DNA from: Erythrocercus mccallii
Taxonomy: Eukaryota; Chordata; Aves; Passeriformes; Dicruridae
Assembly: GCA_013397435.1 (NCBI GenBank)
Contig: VZRG01001520.1
Coordinates: 1 to 64,000, forward strand
DNA: 64,000 nt
Direction: 5' to 3'
How positions within the stretch are numbered: the stretch's first letter is position 1; every line of letters begins with the position of its first letter. The translations under genes were made by a program, and so were the position numbers. Shown piece after piece: positions 46,531 to 57,800 of the stretch. Below the pieces are notes generated by a model. The model was not told the DNA's origin and made no database searches. It saw nothing but the letters and a program-made list of their open reading frames with translations.

Positions 46531-47563
46531 AATTGGTTATAATCAGAAATTCAGCCTAGCTGCCCCCAGCCCCTCTGATCTCTGAGGACTAGCTGAAATG
46601 CAAGGAGGTTTGTTTTCTCCCAAATTGCATACTCTAATACAGCACTGGCTTTTCTCCTTATTATTTCTTGCCATCTTTAGGTAACTTGTGAATTTTTGCA
46701 ATAGGTGACCACCTTGTTCAGAAACAGAAGTTGGGTATGCTGTGTTCAGGTTCCGTAGGGGCCTCCCCCTTCAGCATTTTAAGAATCAACATCCCATATA
46801 TTTTACCAATGGTTACTTTTTCCTCTACTTGTTAAAGAAGAGCACTGTGTGGGACACTTTAAGTGCCTCTGTGTGGAACTGCCTTCCAGATTTCTACTCT
46901 CTTATGAGTGACATAAGAGACACCCTTTCCCAAGTGCTCTCCTTTTACAAGTTGCTTTCCAAACCTTCTACCTGAGATCCTGTTCATATTTTGACACTGA
47001 TCCTTAGCCAGGACAGTGTTCTCTCATTGCTTCCATGGACTGTGCTGTTTCATGCCTAGTCAGACTATAGGTAATTTCTTCCTTTTTTAGTTCCAAGTAC
47101 AGCAAGAATATGGCAGTTGTCAATACTATAAAATAAATAATCACTTTATTGGCCCCTTCCCCCTTCATGTCGTTTGTGTTATTTTAGTCATTGAAGTATG
47201 TTGAATAATCTCTTCATCCTACATTAAGGGATTGTAGGTTTGTGTTTTCCAGTTTGATTCAATACAGTAAGTCAGGTTAATTTATTTTAGACATGATGGT
47301 TAATATTTTAAAGACTTGGGGAGTTCTAGGACTTAGAGGCATGGAGCAAAGTGACAAGAAGCTAAGGAAGGTGAAATAGCTCACTAAAGAATGGCTGCTG
47401 TTTGTTCAGAACAAATGAATATCAATACCTGTTTCATCAATAACTTATTGAACGTGTATACACAAGTGTTAAATGGATTGTGCAATAATTTAGGGAAATG
47501 TTGCCCGTACTTTTCAGCTATGTAGGAGCAACTCCATATATCTATATTTATGGGCTAGGTTTG
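46531..47563. other. Intergenic, nothing recognised
   Basis: AT-rich unique sequence with short ORFs only. The frame at 46742-46975 shows no domain. Confidence 0.55.
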
Positions 47564-48163
47564 TGTCATGGGGTGACTGTGTGACCGTGCCTATATCCCA
47601 ATCGTGGATTCCCTGTTTTGTCTAAGTAGCCGTGCCCCTCCCCCCATCGTCTGGGCTGGGACGGCCGTTTTTTTTTCGGCCTTACTTTCGCTTTTGGCTT
47701 GCTGCTGCTGCTGCTGCTGCTGCTGCTTTTTGCTGCTGCTGCTTTTTGCTGCTGCTGCTGCTTCGGCCGCTTCTTTTTCTCTTTTTTGCTTGCTTGCTTG
47801 CTTTTGTTCTTCTTTCCCTCCCCCTTTACCCCCCCCCGAAGACACAGAGACCGGCTCCAAGATCAACCCTTGGAAATCCGGGAACCAGGGGACCCCCGGA
47901 GCCTGCGAACACGCTTCTGCGCCCTTCCTCCACACAGAGACTGGCTACCTGGTGAAAAGCGACTTCGGAGTCATCTGGGTTCTCCTTCTTTCTGTGTTGG
48001 GAAGTGTTCTTTTGGATATTTACTAATAAACAGGTTTTTTCCACTTTTCCCTCCAAGGAAATTCTTCCTGGACCCGGTGGGGGTGGGGAGGAGTTTGTGG
48101 AGGTGAGTTTCTAGGAGGATTCCTTCTGGAAACTTCCCCTTAATTTTGTCCCAAACCAGGACA
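47564..48163 (+). mobile_element. Solitary LTR, 600 bp, with CTG-repeat tract
   Basis: The element starts TGTCATGG and ends CCAGGACA (TG...CA). It is flanked by an exact 5-bp duplication GTTTG at 47559-47563 and 48164-48168. AATAAA lies at about 48024, followed by the conserved TTCCACTTTTCCCTCCAAGG and CCCAAACCAGGACA end typical of a songbird ERV LTR family (an ERVL-like class is inferred from the 5-bp duplication). The AATAAA position sets the sense strand as plus. Only one LTR is present and no internal genes, so it is a recombined solo LTR. Confidence 0.85.
47701..47762. repeat. Interrupted (GCT)n / (CAG)n triplet tract inside LTR
   Basis: Nine GCT units are followed by two more GCT blocks of about four or five units, separated by TTTTT interruptions. 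A short (CTTG)n-like run follows near 47789-47803. On the opposite strand it reads as polyglutamine in an open frame, which I regard as incidental. Confidence 0.9.
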
Positions 48164-48168
48164 GTTTG

Positions 48169-49608
48169 CTTGGGTCTTCCAGAGCAAATCAGTTTATATT
48201 CTCCAGTGCATAAAATGTTTTCTTAAACAGTCTAACTGATCTTGTTTTATTTTTGTGCAAAGTACTACAAATTTATTGTTACATAGGCTAAGTATTGTAT
48301 TTTCAGGACTGAAGCCCTACTTATTGATTATATTAAAGTCTTTTTGCTACAAAATTAAGTTTTCCTTGATTAAAGGTGTCTAAATATGAACCCAGACCTC
48401 TGATTGCTGCAGATGATACTTTTATGAAAATAAGAAGGTAGGAAAATAGGTGATAGGTAAAAATAAAGGCTTTAAGTTTGTATATGATATTTTAATTTTT
48501 AATATGCTAGAAATCCCTTCTATTCATAGGGCTTTGGATTTATGAAATTATTTGAGTAAAGGAATCAATTCTATTATACCACTAGGTGTCCATCTATGAT
48601 TAGATTGAAGCTAGAATTTTTTTGCATGGTTAAAGGAACAGAAATTGAAAAATTACATTTTTAGTTTGTCTCTGATTTACCTATGAGTGTGGCTAAAATT
48701 GCTTGAGTTAATTTTGATTTTGAAATTTTCTTGAGTCACTCACAGAGAACTAGATTTGGTTTTTATGGTCAAACATCCAGTTTTCAGACTGGTTAGAAAT
48801 TTTGGGTCCCCCTGTCCCCTAAACACTAGAGAAATAACAGTATGAAATACAAAATCATGTTATTATAGATTCTGTAGGTGTTTTTTAGTAAGTAACACAG
48901 TTTCAGCAGAGATTATTGCAGTCCTCCAAAATTTCTTAGTTAGTTTATTGCAAAAAATATTACAACATTCTAAAAGCAAAGTGTTCCTTCTTACACTTCT
49001 AAAACAATGCTTCTCAGCTTTCTGGGTTCTAATTTGTGGCATCTGTTTTGGAACAGTCATGGTGACAGGGACTGTGATCCTTTATTATAGAAAGAGGGAA
49101 GAAAAGAGAGAAATATATCTTGATTACAATATATCAAAATATTTAACATAGCCGTAGTTAATTTTCTCAATTTCAAGGACAGAAAAGTTATTAAATAGAT
49201 GCTTAAATGTGTCTCTGTCATCTGTTGAAAAACTAAATAGATGCTTAAATGTGTCTCTGTCATCTGTTGAAAAACATTTCTGTAAAAATCCTTATTCTTT
49301 ATAGGATATCAAATTTTTACCAGAAGCAACTCCTAAAGGGTTAGTATTGGCTGGTATTTTATTTCCTTTTTGAAGAAAAATTAAAATTCAGACTATGCAT
49401 TGGGCGAGATGGGCCTTTTTAAAAAGTGTTCCTTTAGTGCTATTTTATATTCTCATTTCTGATGAAGGCATTTTAATTAGCATGAATAATGTTATTTGCA
49501 AAAAACCTGAATTTAATCAACTAAGTCCTTTAGTGAAACAGCTTGTTATGCTGTCAAATTTGTACTCTCAGGTAATTAAAAATTTAAAACTCTAGACACA
49601 TTCCTCAT
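48169..49608. other. Intergenic spacer between LTRs
   Basis: Strongly AT-rich sequence with no gene recognised. It contains the tandem duplication listed at 49192-49275. The open frame at 49395-49595 has no recognisable domain. Confidence 0.55.
49192..49275. repeat. Tandem duplication of a 42-bp unit, two copies
   Basis: The unit beginning TAAATAGATGCTTAAATG and ending TTGAAAAAC occurs at 49192-49233 and again, as far as I can see identically, at 49234-49275. This suggests a recent slippage or duplication. Confidence 0.9.
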
Positions 49609-50381
49609 TGTGATGGGTTGGCCTCAGCTGGCAGCCAAGCTCTCACACTTCTACCTCCCCAACAGGACAGGGCTGGAGGAGGAACAGAGAAAACAGAACA
49701 GGAGTGAGAAAACTCATTTGTCAAGATAAAGACAAGGAAATCATTCACCAGTTACTGTTGACAAAACAGACTCCAGCTGGGGATTAAAGTAATTTATTGC
49801 CCATTAACATAAACATTTAGTTAGTGATTTGAGCATTGGGAAACAAAGATAACAAACATTTAAACACTTTGTGAGAACACTTTTTCTTGCCTTTTTCCGG
49901 ACTTGACTTCCCTCTCAACATCTCCCCTCCCCTCTTGTTACTGGTAGTACTTTAAGAGATGGTGATGTATGATGCAGGAGTTAAAGGTCAGTATGTAACA
50001 GTTTCTCTTTGCTGCTCCTTGCTTCTCTGTTCTTCTGCTGCTCACTGTGTTCACTTGTTTGCTGTGCTCTGGTGAGGGTCCTCCATTGACTGAAGTCCTA
50101 TTGGGAGTGTATTTGCTCCAGCCTGGGCTGCAGTCCCTTTGGGGTTGTATCTGCTCCAGTGTGGAGTGCCTCCTTCTGTGACCCTGTTGCTCTGTTGGTA
50201 CCATGCACTGGTCCTCTCAGTCTTAGCTTTTTCTGCTCCTTGAAATATTTTTCAGAGAGGTGTCACAAACTTTTTCTAGGTCAGCTGTTTGACACAGGGC
50301 ATCCGCATATCTCTTTTCACTGAGGCCACTTCTGCAAACCCACCACCACTGCCAAAACCGAGTTCTTGATGCCGCAGTGTA
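49609..50381 (-). mobile_element. Solitary LTR, 773 bp
   Basis: It starts TGTGATGGGTTGGCCTCAGC, a well-known beginning of avian retroviral LTRs. It continues with ACAAAACAGACTCCAGCTGG, TAATTTATTGCCCATT and repeated CTCCAG...GTGGAG blocks, and ends ACCACTGCCAAAACCGAG...GTGTA. An exact 5-bp duplication CTCAT (49604-49608 and 50382-50386) brackets it. The last dinucleotide is TA where CA is usual, probably a decayed C. The poly(A) signal reads on the minus strand, which I take as sense. Confidence 0.8.
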
Positions 50382-50386
50382 CTCAT

Positions 50387-51028
50387 AAAGGGATCACCTT
50401 GAAGAGAAATAAGAGGTTATTACAAATAAGGATTTTTTTCTCCTCATATTTGTTAAAAGGCAGCTCGGTAAAACCAAGGCAGTCAGCTGGACTGGATTAG
50501 ATAATGCTTGAAATCATGTATGTAAGGCACAACTGAAAACCTATTGGAGGGTATCAAAACTCATATAGAGGATACATGGATTTCAAGTTCCCTTTCTAGA
50601 GTTACCCTCTTTTATTTGCAGATGGTGTACCCTGGAGTGCATTTTATGAGCTAAACTAAGTCCACAGCTGCAGAAGGAAATAATCCCTGCTGCCTCAGCT
50701 GATATTGCTGAATCTGGCAGGGAAGACTCTTGTTGGAGATCCTTGTTGGTGATCAAGGGGACATGTAAGAGGTTCATGTAAGAACATATTTTTGCCATTT
50801 TGCCACCAAATAAAGTTTCTGATTTTCATGTGTATCAGCTGCGCTGTGCCAAGTACTGTGTGAAGGCAATACTAAATAGTAAGATCAGTAAGCAGGTAAA
50901 ACTGCTTTGTGCATATTGTCTTTTAGAGGGTGATGTACATGGGGCAACTGTTCATTGAGGTTGCACTTGACCTTCCCAAACAGTAATTTTGTTTGCATAT
51001 CGTACTCTTAATTGAGACTGCCTTTGAG
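50387..51028. other. Intergenic spacer between LTRs
   Basis: Unique sequence. I see no gene, RNA or repeat family here. Confidence 0.55.
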
Positions 51029-51034
51029 GTGCAC

Positions 51035-51350
51035 TGTGGCAGTCGGACACGAAAAGAAGAGGTAGAAAAATGAATCAGAAGGCTATTTTATTAATTTCAC
51101 AGAGTCCTTTTATAACATGCTGCACTAAGGAACCATATGATTGGTTTAGTAAAGACAACACTTCTCTTCCTTGGTTAAACAATAAAAACAACATCTGTGA
51201 GAGATTTATTATGAGAAACCTAGAAGTGTTTATGAAAGAGGGAAGACTTGTTTACATTTTACTGTCCTTGAGAGGAATGGATTCTCACAAGAGAAGGAAT
51301 CACCCGCTAACAGGCTGAAAATTTCACAAACTCAGAAAATCAGACCCACA
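51035..51350 (-). mobile_element. Short solitary LTR, 316 bp
   Basis: It starts TGTGGCAG and ends CCCACA (inverted TGTGG/CCACA ends). It is flanked by GTGCAC on the left (51029-51034) and GTGCAT on the right (51351-51356), a 6-bp duplication with one transition. CTATTTTATTAATTTC near the left end gives AATAAAA on the minus strand. The small size and 6-bp duplication suggest an ERVK-like class (inference). Confidence 0.65.
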
Positions 51351-51356
51351 GTGCAT

Positions 51357-51926
51357 GATTGGTGTCTCTTAACTACATTCTGCACACCTCCCCCACCCCT
51401 CATATCTCACATTGTACTCAGGTTCTGATTGCTCTCTCTGATTTGTTAGCAAGTTTAACAGTTCTAATAAATATAGATATATCAAAATGTATTAAATTTC
51501 AACTTTCCTCTAAGTATGGAAATGCCCAAGAATGGGAAGAGTTTGAAGAACATTCACATCAGTTGGACTTGATTAAAATGGTCAGCTCAGTGACTGTGGG
51601 GAGGCTGATTTTTTTGGAAAATTTTTGTGATCACAATAATGGTTTCTGTGGATTATGAGTAAGATGGTTTGATACAGGACTGGGTAGTTTATCCTCCTGC
51701 CAATATTGCTTATGAAGTTGGTCTGTAAACAGTGTAATTATTTTGCTTGATGTGCTTACTCTGATTAAAACCTAAAATTTTGCTTCAGTTAAAATAACAC
51801 TTCTCCATTAAAATACATTCTTGCAGGATTTCATCAAATAACTATACTCTTTAAAACTGTCTTCCAGGGTGAGCAAGATATTGGATGCTTGAACCTTTTC
51901 CTTCATGAATGAACTTCATTACTGTA
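51357..51926. other. Intergenic spacer between LTRs
   Basis: AT-rich sequence. The open frame at 51359-51658 is about 100 codons but matches no family I know. Confidence 0.5.
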
Positions 51927-52700
51927 TGTTATAAATGAAATTGCCAATTCAGTTATTAATAATCATAATAAATTTATTGGTTACAAAAATGGATAAAATT
52001 GGAAAAGCCGTGAGCCAAAAGCCCAAAGTGCCAGCCTAGGACCCGGCACTGGTGGAACAGAGTGACCTGATCTCTCTGTGCAATCCCTCTCTGTTCCACG
52101 AGTTGTCCTTCCATGGTTGGTGTTTTTTACAGTCTCCAGTAGCCCCTGGCTAGGGCTTACAATGGAAAAATACAGTTCTTTTGATAGGGAAAAGGGTTTT
52201 CTTGATTAAACAATGTAGTTTCAGGTAGGCTGGGTGGGTTCCCTGATTTGGCTGAAATGGCTGTACCTGTATTTTGATTACTTCAGGTTTGAATGAAAAG
52301 ATCTTCTCTTCAGTCTGAAGAGGGGTTGATGTTTCTTGATGGCCGGTGATGTTCCTTGATGGGCGGTGATGTCCAGAGTTATTTTTAGTGTTGGGAAATC
52401 AGTGTGCAGTCCAGCTGAAAGGGGTTGTTTTAGGAAGGGATGTCTCAGCTTATGATAAGATCATGGTGGTTCCTTCACACCTCCTGCTGTATGAATGGTG
52501 AGGTCACAGCTGTGCAGGGAACAATAGCCCCTCACTTATCTCTGGAATGTGAGTGTGGGTCTCCACCCTGGAGTGCAGTTTCTTACACCGTGGTTTTTGC
52601 CTGGGAAAATCTTGCTTATAAAGAAACTATTTCTGAATTACCACAATATATATTTACAAAATATTCCGGCACGAATTATCCCTTATGTTCATCTATAACA
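51927..52700 (-). mobile_element. Solitary LTR, 774 bp, with inverted TGTTATA/TATAACA ends
   Basis: It starts TGTTATAAATGAAATTG and ends ATCTATAACA, so the termini are a 7-bp perfect inverted repeat. An exact 5-bp duplication CTGTA lies at 51922-51926 and 52701-52705. The interior has AATAAATTTATTGG near the left end (poly(A) signal on the minus strand) and GAGCCAAAAGCCCAAAGTGC. It also holds a 20-bp unit repeated twice (52328-52347 and 52348-52367, beginning GATGTT). No coding region is attached. Confidence 0.78.
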
Positions 52701-52705
52701 CTGTA

Positions 52706-54539
52706 CTAATGACGTCTGACTGAATTTTGGAGATAGCTTTGTGGTAAGACATTTGCATGTCCTTAAGCTATAAAATCTAGGTAAGAAGAACAAATGTGTA
52801 TGAAGGAATGGGGAAATGTATATGAAGGAATGAGGAAAAACTGCTCAGAATAATTGTAATGGGAGGATGGAGCGCAATTGTTCCAACATAGTTTTGACCC
52901 ATCTTGGTAATTGTCATGTTTCTGAGAAGGTATTTCCTCATGAATTGATGCAGAGAACTAATCTGGTAGCATTTGAAGTAGATACCAAGTGTATATCTTC
53001 ATCTCTCCCCAGTCTTTCCCTGTGTGCATAAATACATTTGTGCACAGTCAAGCCAATTTTTACTACAGATTTTTTCCATTTTGAAGTCAAATGACATAAT
53101 TTCATCAATCATCAAATTACCTCATTTGTTTGAGTTTGTATTTTTGAAGGAGGCCAGACATACTGTTGTAAGCAGTAAGTAGTTGGGCAGCAGGCAGATT
53201 CCATGATGAGTGCTAAAATAATGCCATTTATATTGCATAGGAATGCAGCAGAACAAAATAATGACATTGAGGTCCTGGGGACACCAGTGTGTAATGGTGG
53301 ACCTCATTCAGTTATTGCATATCCTAAACTTTTACTTTACTCTTGAAAATTTCACTAGGATTAAGTTGTTCATGGGCATAAGTGTTTGTACAGCTGGAAC
53401 GAGAGAAATTATAGGTACACTACATTTGAATCCCTTAACCTAATCATAACTCTCCAGCTATTAATAAAAAAAATAGAATGCCAAAAAAATCTAGTCTGTT
53501 TTTCACACAAAAACTCGACTATTATTTTTTCCTTCTGCAAGTAACCAGAGTCTCCCTTTAGTCCTGTGGGACCATTATGCAGTATTTAACTGTGTGATAA
53601 AACAACAGTGAATAAAGTCTAGTATGTAGTGGGTTTTATGATCTGCATTGTTACAGCATGTCTGCTCTGAGCTATGAAAATAAAATGGCCGAGTACAATG
53701 AGAAAGAGTTAAGGACAGAAAACCATGACCTGGAAATGTCACTTCCGATCTGGCTGTCATATCCTATAACTTTTCCATGTGGTGGTGGCTTTCCATGCGG
53801 CTGTCTCATTTTTATTATGTTCTTACTTACAGATTGAATGTTTTAAAGTTAAAAGGCAATAAGGTATTTGGTTTTCAAAAAAATTGTGTCTGCCTCAGAC
53901 AAGTGAACAGCATGATGATATGAAAATGTCCCTCAGAACTAAGACAATTCCTGTGCTTTGTTTATTTTTAAAGTACTGCAGGCTAGGAAGTTGGCAGTGA
54001 ACATGGTCTGGAAAACAGAACTGAGACCTCCAACAGTATTGGTGGATGAACATTTCTTTGACTGTTTTGCTGCCTAGAAACAAAGAAGCAGTTTAGAACT
54101 AGAATTGGAGCAGCCTGGAAGTTATAACTGTTCTGGGCAAAAATCCCCAGTGTATCTTGCAGGAAATTGTCTTTCTGCTGTGTTTTACAAGTGACGTGTG
54201 CATACACTTTTTTTAAAGTGGATCCTGTTGTTAGAGCTTAACTTCAGGCTCTCTTCCATCATCTTTAACTTGAGTCCCAAGAGGAATCCTTGTGTTCTGT
54301 ATGATAGATAAACTTTTCATGAAAAAATTGACCAATCCTTGGTTCATCAGAATTTTTTCAAATATTTTTCCACGCTCCCCGAAAGTCTGTATGAGAGAAA
54401 AGTAAAAGAACCCAGCAGAAATGTAGTAATGCTCTAGGATCAGAGATTTCTAGAGCTAAAACCTGGATTTTTAATGCCCTCTGATTTATTTACTTTCAAT
54501 TCATTGGCTCTTTGTGCTTATCTGACATTTTAGCAATCC
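52706..54539. other. Intergenic, nothing recognised
   Basis: AT-rich unique sequence. Several short ORFs on both strands, none with a recognisable domain or splice context. Confidence 0.55.
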
Positions 54540-54850
54540 CAACACCCTGCTGCAAAGCATTCCACAGCTTAAGCACCCAATACGAGCCTCCATTTTGCTT
54601 GCTGTGAATCTACCAGCATCTATCTTCAGTTGATATCCCATCATTTTGTTGAAGACCCACTGTCTCCAAGTTGCTCATGGCTTTATAAACACCCACTGTA
54701 TCTTTACTCAGTCATCTATTTTTTTCCAGTAGTCTGAATAGTAACTTTATGCTTGGATGTTTTCCATGCTTTTCATTTATCCTTTTTACCCTGCTTTGTG
54801 CCTGGATGAATCTGCAGAGTTATTACTGATCTCTGAAATCACTGTTACTT
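54540..54850 (-). repeat. Ancient CR1 fragment
   Basis: The order GCATTCCACAGCTTAAGCA, then a stretch in the position of the TTTCATTGGGTG region, GGCTTTATAAACACCCACTG, CTCAGTCATCT and CTTTTTACCCTGCTTTGTGC follows the antisense of an old sauropsid CR1 3' region. It is too diverged to assign a subfamily. Confidence 0.6.
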
Positions 54851-57800
54851 TACTTCAATGGATACATGGGTATTTGATCATATGAAAGAAAAGAAGAGCA
54901 GGAAAAGGAACACATGGGCTTGAAGGGTCTGTGTTGTCAGGTCAAATGCAAACGTTGCTGCTTCTTTCTGTGTCTCATATGACACTCTGCAATGAAGTTA
55001 GGCTCTTCAATAGATCAAAATCTTCAAAACTAAACAGCATGTCACAAGAACAGAAGTAAAACCCAAAAACCCCAAATGTTTAGGTGAGAGTGATATCTGT
55101 TATGAAGTAATAAAGGGAGATCAAAAGTAATAGTATAGATGTGCAATTGTGAGCATTTTATTAAACTGATCTCAGCTCATCTTTATGTACCAGCCAAGTG
55201 GGAAGTATTCCAGTTTATAACAGAGCTCAATGAACCATCCATTCTTAGGAACATTGCAGAGTTCACTTTGCCAGATGTTCTAATTTCCTTTCTTTTGTAT
55301 GAAAACTGGTGATTTCCAGAGGAGGAAAACATATTTCCGTAGAAGGTGGGTGTGCCTTTGAGGATTTTATGTGTGCTCTGGTTAAAATCCAAGTAATTTT
55401 CACTAATACCAAAATTGCCACAGCAAAGTTTGACTTCAGCAATGACCCGTGTCAAAAGCCAGGAGTGTAGAGATCATGCAGAATCTATAGCCTTAAAATT
55501 TTTATTATTTCTTTTGAGTGGTAAAGCTTTAGAGGTTTTACTTCTTGCGTTTCCTGTTTTGAAATACTCAGACTTTTCAATATCTTTAGTAGAACACAAA
55601 ATTAATCAAATGGAAGTAGAGCCTGTTTAGAACTCACTGTGTGCTCTTCTAGACAGTGCACACACATTCAGATCAAGACCCTGAAGACATGATGAAGATT
55701 TAAGCCACTGGAGTAAAAAATTAATAATGCAAGGGTGGCATGCTGCAACAGTGGAGTTTTCACTGAGTTTGATCCCTTTAAAAATAATCACACAAAAACT
55801 GTACTATGCTCAAAAACTACCCTCAGCTACAACAATGTAAGCCTGCCTATTGCTTTCCCTCCGTCTCCCCAGTTTGCTTCCATTTATAAAGTACCTTAAT
55901 GTTTCCAGCAATGCAAAAAAAAACCCCAAAACAAGTTCCCAAGAGACCTAGTTAAGAGCTTTGCTATTCATAAGAGAATAAATTATATTGTTGTTTTCTT
56001 TTGACCTGGAAAATGATCTTGTGATTTGAGTTTATTAAGGAATAAAGACTGATCTTGCATTAAATTTTGAAAATGTATACAGATGCAGTGATTGGTTAGA
56101 CTGGAATAGGTTTATTCCTCATTTTTGACTGAGCATGTTAATAGTTTTTCTTTGTAAGAAAATTTCAACTTTATTAATACACCTCTTTCTGGCTTCTGCA
56201 ATGCAGGTATAAAGCTCCCTGTAATGATATTCATATGATGGCCCCAGGCTTCTTAAACTAAGAGACTGTCTTTTTTTTTTTTTTTTTTCTTTCCCCTTGA
56301 AACAGGTGGCTACCTAAGGCATTGACCTCCTGGCATGGTAGCTTGTCTGTATTAGGAAGGGTAGGAATCAAGTTTTCCAGCAGCTACTGCTGGTCCTCTG
56401 ACCCTGCTCCTCAACTTCACTAACCCCTGCCTAGTTGCTTGTAATTTTATTCTCCACAACCCTTCCATCCTTTTATTTAAAACTGACATCCTTGACATGG
56501 GATGCAAGCCTGTGTATGATATGAGTATAGATATGAGTACTGTGTAACAGGCAGCATTTTGTATTAGCTTTATTTAGGAGGATAAATGAGTCTGGTGTTA
56601 CCAACTAATGGGGTTATATCATCCCACAGAAGTGCCAGCTACCCAGTTTTCTACATGTGGATATTTGTTTTCCTCAGTCTTGTCAGTGTTCTTAGACAGC
56701 ATGTGTTTGTTGCTGGAACTATTATGGAGCCATAAGATTTCACTGCAGGGTTGTAATCTAAGCCTGAGATGTCTGTAAGATGTTTAAGAAGTCGGATTTT
56801 AAAATGTGTTTTTATGAAGAATCTCACCTTCCTAGAGAGTGAGGATTTTTTTTATTTGTACAGGATTAAGTATACTACCTGTGTACTGTCACCATGTGAA
56901 TGTGCTAGAGGATCAGGATGATCCAGAAACTTTTTAAGGTATTCTGCAAGTAGGTTTAGTTTGAATGATGGATCAGGCAAACATTCAGCAATGTCCATCT
57001 CATATTCTGACCAGTGGGCTCCCTACCCACAAATGCAGGAGAGACTAGCAAAACATAACAGTATTTGATGCCTGAAATCAATTTTTCAGTAAAAGGTTCA
57101 ACAAAATAGAATTAAAGCCACTACATCCCTAAACACACCCCATTGTTTTGGCAATTGCCCCATTAGTTGGTGTGATGTAGTCCATACTGTAATTACTCTT
57201 TGTAATTGGAGCAGGGATAGATTTGTTACTCACATGATCTCTGTTCCAGCGTTAGCCTTGCTTACCATGGCATTATTAGCTCAACCTTCTTTTAGCTTTT
57301 ACACCTTTCTCAGTTACTGTGTTCAGAAGGGATGGACTTTCCTACTAAATCTCTCTTTCACTGAAAATAAAGCAAAAGATCTCTCTCGTATCTCAAAGCA
57401 GTGTGACCTGTGGAGTCACTCTTTCAATAGCTGGCCATTGCCTGTGCTGGGCAGTCTTAAGTGCAATAGCTTTTCCTTTTCCTTCTAAGGAAAGATATTA
57501 CTGGAAAGGTTGGAATGAAAGCACCATCTGTACACCAGATCCTTATCTACTGTAAACTGCGCTATTGATGTCCATCGTCCTTTGCTGATTTGTATCCCAA
57601 GAGATATGTTAAATAGGAAATAAATCAGAAAAAAACCCAAAGTTGCTGCCTGTCTTTCCTGAGACACCTGATTGCTATAAAATGGAACAAAAATTGTGTG
57701 GATTTTGAGACTGTATGATACATAGGAGATATTTCCTAGGGAAACAACAATAACAACAACAAAAAAAGAATGACACAGCTGTAGGTTAAAGCAAATTGAA

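Noticed and set aside
47591..47935. Minus-strand frame with a polyglutamine run
   Set aside because: It lies wholly inside the solo LTR and reflects the CAG triplet tract, not a host gene.
51359..51658. Roughly 100-codon frame beside the 316-bp LTR, considered as retroviral coding remnant
   Set aside because: The reading shows no gag, protease, reverse transcriptase or envelope motif, and the LTR appears solitary.
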